The notes beneath the pieces were generated by a model. It searched no databases. It saw only the letters and a list, made by a program, of their open reading frames with translations, and had not been told where the DNA came from. Both the position numbers and the translations under genes were made by a program. Shown here one piece after another: positions 23,380 to 33,400 of a DNA stretch of 64,000 nucleotides. This DNA is from Corbicula japonica (taxonomy: Eukaryota > Mollusca > Bivalvia > Venerida > Cyrenidae). The DNA lies in the NCBI GenBank assembly GCA_038501625.1, contig JAZAYU010000177.1, positions 62,001 to 126,000 on the forward strand. Direction: 5' to 3'. Within the stretch, counting starts at the first letter, position 1; the number at the start of each line of letters is the position of its first letter.

Positions 23380-23530
23380 AATCAATCATTGGTATTTGGC
23401 GAAGATCAGGGTATCTCAACCCGAGGGTGATGCTTTCCAGAAGGAAACGAGGTTGTGCCGAGTTTCTGTCTGGAAAGCATTGCTCGAGGGTTGGGATACC
23501 GTGATCTTCGCCGAATATCAATGATTGATT
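23380..23530. repeat. 151-bp foldback (hairpin) element
   Basis: Arms of about 72 bases pair over nearly their full length: AATCAATCATTGGTATTTGG against the complement of CCGAATATCAATGATTGATT, and ATGCTTTCCAGA against TCTGGAAAGCAT. The loop is only about 7 bases. It is MITE-like, without a visible coding part. Confidence 0.8.
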
Positions 23531-24840
23531 ATTTTTCTCACTTACTTCTTCAAGATTCAAACAAAATTCTTTAAAATTCAAATAAAACGCGACAATTTTG
23601 GAGAACTATTTCCTTTGCGCAACTTCTTGTGGGAACGGTAAATCAGCCAAGAATACACAGTCCTGTCAAAGTTGAATACCCCTAACGTGTGTGTGTGTGC
23701 CTACACCAATATTGTTACAAATTTAAGAAAGGAAAAGAATCGTTATTACATGCCATGGAAATCTGCAGTGGGTTCATCCGTTGATAACGGTTCTGCATTT
23801 TTTTTGGTTAACCGTGATTTCGTCGCATTTCATAATTCAAATAGATTGAATTTTACATACCAGTTGAAGTTGAAATATCCCGATTTAAAAGCAGATTATT
23901 TCCTAGTTTTTCTTCTTTTCATTTTCTCCGTAGTCTGATGTTTAATGAAGCTCGCAACAGCAGTAGATCTATAAGAAGGAAACACTCCAAAAATAGCATT
24001 TACGGACTCATACCACGATAAACACTTCCAAGTTCCAGCAACCCACTGTATCTTTTCCAACTGATTTTCAACAAAATCATGATAAAACAAAATAAAGAGC
24101 TTGCTCTGTTTGAAAAAGTAAATATTCGTTTAATTACGTCACATAATAAACTTAAATGACGTAGTTATTAGTATCATTACGTAGTCTAAATCAATAATGA
24201 AGCGCTCAATTAATACGATGCGCACTAATACGAAATTACGCGAGCACGCGGAGTTAAAGATTAGGCCATGCGAGATAAGGAAATCTCACACGGCTAAAAT
24301 AGAGATTTTTCTGTCAGACAAGTGAGAAAAATGTTAAACTCAGTTTTGTACATTCGTTTATAAATCAGTTACGATAAGTGTGGACAAATTGAGGCCTATT
24401 TGAAGTGCATTAAGTTCACGATCCATTAATTTAAGTCACTTATCAAACATTGAATAAGCTTATCAATCCGCATGCTCAAATACATGTATTGTATGAAGCG
24501 ACGTTTTAACAGTAGAGAAATCCCGGTGGAGTAGAGTATATAGCGAAGTGGTTAACACAGTAAAACATGTTTGCCAAGATAAAACCTCACATATATCAGA
24601 AATAGTGTCCTAACCTAATGAATATTGATTACTTATTGATCAGACACATAATGATTTAATTTTGTGGTTAAAGCAGTGAGCTTTAAGAGATATATACTAT
24701 AATTTTTATTGTAGACCACATATTAGATGGAAAACATTTAAAACAGGTTGCAACTATCATGCCTTTAGTTATTTTCTGACTTGGACTGATACAGCTTTCT
24801 TTTTATCATGTACATTGTATCACAGTTGAGCTTTAAAAAT
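23531..24840. other. Region with no recognised gene
   Basis: AT-rich intergenic sequence with a short GT run near 23690. No convincing exon was seen. Confidence 0.5.
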
Positions 24841-24844
24841 GGAA

Positions 24845-25160
24845 CATGCATATCAGGAACATCCAAAAGGCACAGCTTCCTCACACAACCAAAAAAGAGT
24901 GGAAAAGAGAGCATGTTTTTAAACGAACAATTTCAAAATAGACACCACCAAAATGAGAAGCCGATGGGTTACCACCTTGGAACGATCAGTGGCAAGGCAA
25001 TGTGCTACTGGGTTTTTATAAGTATATTAGGAATTGCCACATACAGATAACATAGCCTCCTCACGTAAATTAGAGAGGAAAAGAGAGCATGGGTTCTTAA
25101 AATGATAACTTTAAAATCTGACACCACGAACAATTAACGAAGAGAACCGGATGTGGTTAC
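24845..25160 (-). repeat. Two partial tandem family 1 copies
   Basis: Copy one: CATATCAGGAACATCC to CCTTGGAACGATCAGTGG and TACTGGGTTTTTA (to about 25018). Copy two starts again at GGAATTGCCACATACAG and stops near GGTTACCGCATTG. Both are in reverse orientation. Confidence 0.65.
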
Positions 25161-25302
25161 CGCATTGAAGAAAGAAACTATAATTGGGGACACAAGTCTT
25201 GTCCGGTATATTTTTCTAGAATATCTGTTAAACGCGTGAAATCCAAAAATGCTAGTATTCGACTTGCATAAATTTGGTATCGTCGGAAAGAGGACATTTT
25301 TA

Positions 25303-25802
25303 NNNNNNNNNNNNNNNNNNNNNNNNNNNNNNNNNNNNNNNNNNNNNNNNNNNNNNNNNNNNNNNNNNNNNNNNNNNNNNNNNNNNNNNNNNNNNNNNNN
25401 NNNNNNNNNNNNNNNNNNNNNNNNNNNNNNNNNNNNNNNNNNNNNNNNNNNNNNNNNNNNNNNNNNNNNNNNNNNNNNNNNNNNNNNNNNNNNNNNNNNN
25501 NNNNNNNNNNNNNNNNNNNNNNNNNNNNNNNNNNNNNNNNNNNNNNNNNNNNNNNNNNNNNNNNNNNNNNNNNNNNNNNNNNNNNNNNNNNNNNNNNNNN
25601 NNNNNNNNNNNNNNNNNNNNNNNNNNNNNNNNNNNNNNNNNNNNNNNNNNNNNNNNNNNNNNNNNNNNNNNNNNNNNNNNNNNNNNNNNNNNNNNNNNNN
25701 NNNNNNNNNNNNNNNNNNNNNNNNNNNNNNNNNNNNNNNNNNNNNNNNNNNNNNNNNNNNNNNNNNNNNNNNNNNNNNNNNNNNNNNNNNNNNNNNNNNN
25801 NN
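25303..25802. other. Assembly gap (500 N)
   Basis: Exactly 500 N. The round length suggests a placeholder, so true distances across it are unknown. Confidence 0.99.
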
Positions 25803-26500
25803 CAGATGCTTCTGATGCTGAAACACCAAACAATCAGAATACGGGCATATTACCGCAAAGTACAAATAGAATAAGACAAGTACGCGAAGACTCCTCATCA
25901 GAAGACTACATTCCATTAGCTCAATTACGTAAACATTTGAGGGAACAAAATCAGGAACACAATAACGTACATGGTTCCGAAGGTTCACAGACAGAAAATT
26001 CTTCAAATGAAAATTCAGACTATGAAACATCACAGGAAATGAATTCATTTGTTGAAGATTCTAGCACTGATAGTTCTGTAACGGATGCAAAATCTGATCA
26101 TTCTGCTTACCTGGGTGAAAATTTGCAGGAAAGCTCTGACGAGTCGCTGGTAGCAGACTCTCTAGATACTGACGGTATGGAGGTTGACTCCTTGCCAGAC
26201 ACACCTGAAACTGTTAATCAAGATAGTTTAGAAATAGGTGTTATCACAGACTCAGTAATCCCAACAAAGATTGATTCAAAAGATTCATGTCCCATGAATA
26301 GTACAACTTCTCTGCTTTCAGAAGAGGATAAATCAATCCCCGATAAGTTAACTGATAATCTTGCAAATGACAAGAAACAGTGTTTACAATTACTGTTAAG
26401 TCATATGGAACGCAGTAACTCCGAATTACTGAAAACCATTCCAAATCTAATGCAAAACAATGCCAACCTAATGCAAGGATTACTACAAAAGTTCTTTTAG
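25803..26500 (+). CDS. 3' part of an acidic Ser/Asp/Glu-rich protein
   Basis: An open frame starts at the gap edge and ends TAG at 26498-26500, giving about 231 residues. CAG at the gap edge could be a splice acceptor or part of the frame. The chain is low complexity and acidic (SSSEDY, SSTDSSVTD, SSDESLVADSLDTDGMEVDSL). It ends in a Leu/Met/Asn-rich stretch that could form a helix (CLQLLLSHMERSN, TIPNLMQNNANLMQGLL). Tails like this occur in nuclear proteins with Myb/SANT-like domains, including transposon-derived ones, but no domain is visible here because the N-terminal part is missing. An A-rich tract and AATAAA at about 26547 follow. The function is not assigned. Confidence 0.55.
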
Positions 26501-27410
26501 TTAAAGAAAAAAAAATGAAAAAAAAAAAATATAAAAACTGACTAGAAAATAAATTTTAAAAAAATGATGACACTGTTCTAATTTGCATAGTTCATAGAGT
26601 TAAGAGAAACGCTATACGTTGTTGTTGACAAACCTTAAAATGACTTCACATGGAATAGGGGTGAGCTCCATTCCATTGTAAATAGCTTCGGTTGATAATG
26701 TTAATTGTACATTACTTTGTTTGCTTATTTATATGACTTCGAGTAGAATCATATGGCGAAAATTGCTATGATTACGAGTAGAATCATATGACGTAGCCAG
26801 TTTTACGTTTAAGCATTGTTGTAGGTTTTTAAATGTGTAAATATATATTTAGAGTGTTGCATAATCACGCATTGTGATTCGCAAAGTAATTTTCAGTAAT
26901 TACAATATGGCTTTTATTGTCTATTTTCAAAGACGTATAACCATAAAGCTTATTATGCTCACTTGTTGTTTGGCTTTTCTCGGTGCTATAGAAGTACATG
27001 AAAATGCTATCCTTGTTTTGTTTCAAAACAAAAATATTATTGAGTTATACAGCTGAAAATTTTATAAATCCAACATTTAATGCATTGTTTTCTCTGCCCA
27101 GTCAACGTAATTATATTTCATACATAACAATATACATTGCAAACCGTTTTCTTAATATTTTTTGTTTTAAATATTAATATTTTGTTTTTAAATTACTATT
27201 TCTTAAACTGACATCATCTCAAGGAAATTAAAAATGTTTTCAGTTTAAAGTATAGGTAAACTACTTACCTGAGTTCAATCATTTTTATTAAAACAATGGC
27301 TGTCCGGTCTGATTCTATGCTTTATTGTTCTAGTATCCTTGACCTTCTTGCCGTGGTGGTATTTTAAATCAAAATTCACTTTAGTTATTCTAAAAACACT
27401 AAATCAGCCA
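26501..27410. other. Probable 3' UTR, then no recognised gene
   Basis: A-rich tract right after the stop, AATAAATTTT near 26547, then AT-rich sequence with a twice-seen GAGTAGAATCATATG(A/G)CG segment (about 26740 and 26773). Confidence 0.4.
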
Positions 27411-27419
27411 CGGTTAACG

Positions 27420-28360
27420 AGTAAACAAACAATGAAAGTGCGCTAACAGGGACCCTGTTCGTACGGATGAGTGACCTTCATGAAAACGAGACAACATTAT
27501 CGATCAGCGAACACGCTTCAACCAATCACAATGCAGATGACGTTTGAAACCCCTCCAGCTCCTTCATCCGCCGGAAGTATCCTGCCTTGTTACAGTCAAC
27601 AATAGCTAACAATCTGACATAGGTAACGTTTCATAAAACCAGTCAATCAAATCCCCGTCAAGAATCAACCTCCAGTTTTCGATAACAACATCTTCGACAA
27701 AAGCAATTCCCTCAGGTCTTTGATAAGAAAAACTGCATCCTTTTCTGTCTTAATATTGATAGCAGTTCACCAGATTCGTCAAGAGTTCATCAAAGAAATC
27801 CATCAATATGACATTTCATAACAACACTTACAAAGAGACAGTAAAATCAAGAAGAGATTCAACGTGTAATACCAGAATCATAACCTTCAGCCATTAGCGA
27901 CAATCATCACCCGAAGTTGTAACAACCTAGATACAACAATGAATCAGACATTCATTCATCCGTCAGTTCACAACAAAGCAAACATATACACGACGAACTG
28001 AAAACGTTTTCAAACACAGCTAGTTTCAAGACACACCTGCCCCCGGCGAGATGCAGTCCGACAGCATGAAAGAAGACACGCTTCCAACGGCCGCGATGCC
28101 TCGTTTGGTTCACCTGAAGATACCATTGATCCGGAGTGTACCTACATGAACTACACATGGCGCGGTGCAGTGAGGAAACATTATTTTATGTCGTATTGTT
28201 CCATTGCTTTATATTATTGCTCTCTAAATATTTCGCGATCTTGGAAATATTGATAAGCAGTCTCTTCTACACGGGAGGTAACTCGATGGCGAACTCCTTA
28301 GTCGTAAAAGAAACTGGAAATATCGGAATTTCATCAAAATCAAACTTAATTTAAACATTT
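27420..28360. other. C/A-rich island, possibly transcribed
   Basis: The composition shifts to C- and A-rich, unlike the surrounding AT-rich DNA, over about 27420-28160. No long open frame on either strand holds together. It could be a non-coding exon, an LTR or a decayed gene. A further AATAAA lies at about 28931. Confidence 0.3.
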
Positions 28361-30310
28361 CTTTTCTCCTATGAAGTTAGTTATCAATTCAGTTCTAATT
28401 ATCAGTTCTGTACTTTCAATGGTTTGCCTTCCGTGAAATATGAAGGAAATCGGAAAAATCAATTTTTCCTAAAACAAAAAAATAAATAAAAATATACGTT
28501 TATATAAGAATGCAAATTGTTATTGTATGATTACTTTGTTTTGTTATACGCAAATGCTTTACATCTGCTATCTAATTTCAGAAATTTGTGTATTGCAAGA
28601 AAGAAAACCTAAACCAATGAAGCACAGGGACACGGAGCGCATCACGGCAAGATCTATAACCAGAACAAATGATTGTAATGAATAATTGTAACTGTCTGGA
28701 ATTATGAAATTGTGACTTTCATATATTGCCGTATTATTATTAAGTGACTCTCCGTGATTAATATTTGTTTTGTGTTCTTAAAACGGGTTTTCTGTGCATT
28801 CATTAATTGTTATAATAAGTTGTAATGGTTGAATAATTAAGTGCATTTGTGCTGTTTTTAGGGTTTAACATTCCATGCTGTTTTAATTTATCATGTATTT
28901 TCCTTTCAGGTTTTATATATTTTGTTTGAAAATAAATGTTGTTAATAAATTCTCACAGTTAGCAGTATCTAAGTTACGGGTACGGAAACTTAAAATTCAA
29001 ATTCTAAGTACAAAATTTATTAATTAAAATTGGAAGAAGGTTTAACACGCAAAATATGATAAACGAAACTGCACTTACTTGTTTTCTTACTTTTCTTACT
29101 GGCTAATTCCTATTCCGAGAATGATACTGCTGACTAACTTTGCTATACATTTATACACAACCCATTAAATTAATTAGCAATTATATTTTCCGGTACTTTT
29201 AATCAGCAAGTCATATCATTACTAGATAATCAAAATTCTCATTGTTAAAATCTCTGAGTAACGGACGTACTCTAAGTGTCAAAAATTAATTGCATTTAGG
29301 GTCATCGATAAAGTACTCATTATTATAACATCTAATCATCGTCTAGATCTCACCTTCCTGACACAAAATATCTTTTTTTTTTGTTTTTGGAAAAGAAAGG
29401 AAGGGATTTGTAATGTAATGGGGAAATTATATTTATAATTTGCCGCATCATATTACATTTAATTTATGTGCTCTAAAGTTTAACAGTTTATTTCTTAATA
29501 TTCTTAAAAGGTTTTAGGATTTTATTTTATTAGGTTTCTTTTAAAAGTTTAAAAGTGTTCATCATAATTATAAGGCTATAAATGTACATGTGTCATTTAT
29601 TTATCAAACTGTCAAGTGACGTTTGATTGTAGGTCATTTCATGTATAATCGTGACTTGCTAATAACTTTTATGTCGTTTTGTTATTACTGTGAACATGAA
29701 TGCATGCATGTATCCCTGTCTAAATGACAAAACCTGTCATCATGTCAAAATGATGTCTCGGGAAGATTCTAAATAAAAGCCGGGCTAAGGACGGCAGATT
29801 GGACAATTCACTTTAGAACTCTTTTGGCAAGGGGAACTCTAAATTACTAAATTATTATAAGGGGAACTTATGTCAGTCAAGATACATGCTAGAAATTATT
29901 GTTAGTTTATTTACTTATGAGAGAAACTGTGCAGAACTTTAGAACTTTAATATTCGATCTAGTAACTTTAGAAGTGGGAAAGTAAAACTATTTAGAAACT
30001 TTAATCAGTGTTCGTTTGATATACACCTGGGATTTAATTACTTACTACGCTACAAATCGCCTCACTCAGAACAATGTAGAGACGGAAGGATAGCATGTGT
30101 TTATACATGCTATCAATATTAAATAACACACCACTAACAATTAACGCCAATGAGAACCATTGGGGATAGAGTTGCATTTACCCTTTTATATAAAGAGCTG
30201 GTGTGTCTTAGTAGCTAACGTATCATACGGCAAAACATTACCCATTCTATCAAAACATAACCCTTCCCAGACGTTCTAAAGAATTTACAAAACTGAAAAC
30301 ATACCACCTT
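28361..30310. other. Region with no recognised gene
   Basis: AT-rich. It includes TAAATAAAAGCCGGGCTAAGG near 29772, which looks like the poly(A)-signal part of an LTR, but I could not find paired LTRs. The missing 3' exon(s) of the WSC gene should lie in or below this stretch. Confidence 0.35.
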
Positions 30311-30316
30311 TCTTAC

Positions 30317-30464
30317 CTATAGTTTCTGTTATAGTGTAGACAGAACCACGCCAATAGCCACCACACATTTCATTCTTGTTTCCGGCGCAAGCTTGGTTAC
30401 ACTCACTCTCCGGTCGCTTTTCATAGTTCTTTAATGCTTGTCCACAGAAACATTGATAAAAATT
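30317..30464 (-). CDS. WSC domain 2, second-half exon
   Basis: 148 nt, acceptor TTACAG, phase 0 to 1, donor G/GTAAGA. It encodes FYQCFCGQ, ESECNQACAGNKNEMCGG and YWRGSVYTI. It is almost identical to 33661-33808, and the flanking upstream intron is also similar. Confidence 0.85.
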
Positions 30465-33400
30465 CTGTAAAAAATGAATAAGAAAGTCAACCGGCCAATA
30501 AGTTTTCAATCCCTTTAATGCAAAAACTATAACTTGATTCATGTAAGAAAGAAATGTGTATGTTTCGGTGAAATAGTTATTGTATATAAACGATATTGAC
30601 GTTAATTTTGATATGAAATAGTTGTTTAGTGCATGAATCACTCGTGGTGTTATTTCTTATTAATCTTTTAGAGTTTTGTGTTTGAGTTTAATCGAAAATA
30701 AGGTGAGTGAGCATTTAATTTCTTATTTACTCGTATCTCTGAAATAATGCCATATTAAAAAAACAACAACAGAACAATATTCGTCCCGTCTGTAAGTGAT
30801 CTTTAATCGCACCAATCCTTATTGTACAGTTCTTCATAACTTTACTGTCTATATCAAGAACAACGCGCAATAATTATGCAGTCATGGCGATCGTGCCGAA
30901 ATACTACTTCTGGGACATACATTATACCAATCATTTTTTTCTATTTCTAAAAGGAAACATTTATTTTATTTTATAGATTTTTCAAATCACTATAAACAAG
31001 TAACACAACTAGAAACAATTGATAAAATTAATGAAACATTGCACTATTTCCCATTTGCGCATCCGGACATAAACATGAAACATAAAGGGATTAATATATT
31101 TATTAATATATACAAATAACTACGTCCCGTCATCTAATTTTCTACCGATCGTATATACCTCCCAAAGTTTGTTAAGCAGCAAGTTAATCACCCATCATTG
31201 CGGTCTACATTATATAATTTCGTTTGAAATCGTTGTGATAATCGAGATAGTCTTCCGTGTACACAAAACCATGACAACAGTGATTTGTTTTCACAGTAGT
31301 TATTTCTCTGACTACATGTACCTGATATTTGTAGATACTCAATCTTGATATTTACTTGAAAGACTGAATTTTTTTTTTTTTTTTACCAAAAACATGGCTA
31401 TTTTGTTCGCATATTTGACGATACGAAGCAATAAGAGGTTAACTATAATAAACCCTCGATTCTCATTTCTGCACACGTTAACTCCTTTGACATTTGAATA
31501 AAGGAATCAAATATATAAACTCTTGATGTATAATTATATAATGAAAATGTTCAGCCAGGTTTTGTTAGACTGTAACAAACATACACATGTAGAAGGAATG
31601 GTTTGAGGTATGTTTTCATTTTGTTCCATCTTTCCTTTCAATCTTGGAATATCTTCTTGGTTTTATTCCTACAGCGCAACATAGATCGTTTGAATGGTAA
31701 AACTAAACGCCATGATTGGAAAACAAAAAAAATAAATTTTAAACCCAACATTAAGCTCAGTTAATTTAAAATACTTATGTAAGGCCGCCTTTCCTTTATA
31801 ACAATGTCTTATTTGTTTGAGAGAAAACTAAACAATGTCGAATATCCGAAGCGAAAATCGCAAAGTATCATTAAATGAATGCATAAACAATAATTAAATC
31901 AATAAGCTTCAATACCTCTGTCATAAAGAATCGCATTCTCTTGTTAATACAGAATTCAAGGCACATCTTCGTAGTCATATTTGTTGTTGAAATGTATGCA
32001 CCTTCTAAAAGTCGTACACCTTGGTCCATATAACAACCTAGGTAGTCGTAACTAATCGCAGGCTGGTCTGCTGCAAATGTTTAACATTTAAGGTAAGACC
32101 TGTGTAATGAATACCTATATCCAGAAGAGTATCCAAGGGAGGTAACTATAGTAGTAAATAAGCATAGATTTCTATCATGCAAGAGGACCAGGGTTCAAAT
32201 CCCACTGGAAGATATTTTTTTGTAAGCCTAGAGCTTTAATAATTGGCATATTTCTTTTTTCCTGTGTAATTCTGTCATTGAATATAAAATTCTCATGATT
32301 TAAACTAAAATAAGCAAAATAATCAAGATTAAAGGGGTTTCCGCTATCAGAATAGTGTTTATTCAAGTCATCAATTTGAAAATTTCTAAAACTGGACGGT
32401 AAACTTCTCTGAAATTTTGTTTAAATTTTGTTTAAGGTATATAGTTAAAAATGGTAAAGTTTGGTAAATTGCACCAATCAGGAATTTGCACAATTTTCAT
32501 TAATTTAGTCTCGTGAAATATAAAAAATGCATTTTTAAAATTTATTTGGTCAAAAAATGTCATTTTAAGATAAATTCTGTATTTATACATTATATCTTTA
32601 ATTGGTTTAGTAAAATATAACATATTTTGGATAAACTGTAAAAAATTAGGGTTGAATTTATCAATAACAAAAAATTTTGTCACCGATTAAAGAAATTGGA
32701 TACTTTCACGTTTTTTTCTCATTTTTTTTAAACAAAAAATACTAAAAATCTCAAAAACTACACTGTGAAAATCATTAAAATTTTGCATACAAGTCAGTGG
32801 TATGAAGCAGTTGATGAAAATATAATCAGATATTGGATTCTTAATAGTGCCTATTACACAGGTCTTACCTTAAGAAAAACATTACAAGCAATTACGACAT
32901 CGCCTGAAAACAAATAGCATATATGATCTACGATAGGACTATTTTCGCGGTGTTGTTGCGTAAGAACTTAAATTAGCATCATTTAACTCGGTAATCAGAT
33001 CACGATTGTCACATTAATCAGTGTTATCCGCGCAAATGTTATTTGTTTTGGCGATCTCTAGGTTAACACTGTTGATAGCGTGTTCAGTTATATGTGATTA
33101 GTCGCAGCAGCGGTTAGATTTCCGCTCTGTGTCTTTATCAATTTGCGTCTATATCATATTAATATTTTGAATAATTGATACGGTTTGATATTAGTTGTAC
33201 CAGTACTGTGAAATCACACTCTTTCAAGACGATTATTTAGCAAAGTTATAAGAATTGTTATACAAATGTTACATATGCTTTTGAATTTATCAACATTTCT
33301 CAAAACTATTTTCAACTTCGCTAAACTATGGTACATGTTTTTACATGGTATCTCTGTAAGTAACAGCCACTGTTGCTGTCGTATTGTCTTTTAAGTGTAC

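Noticed and set aside
29590..30060. LTR with AATAAAAGCC
   Set aside because: No matching second LTR, primer-binding site or gag/pol frame was found, so the call could not be supported.
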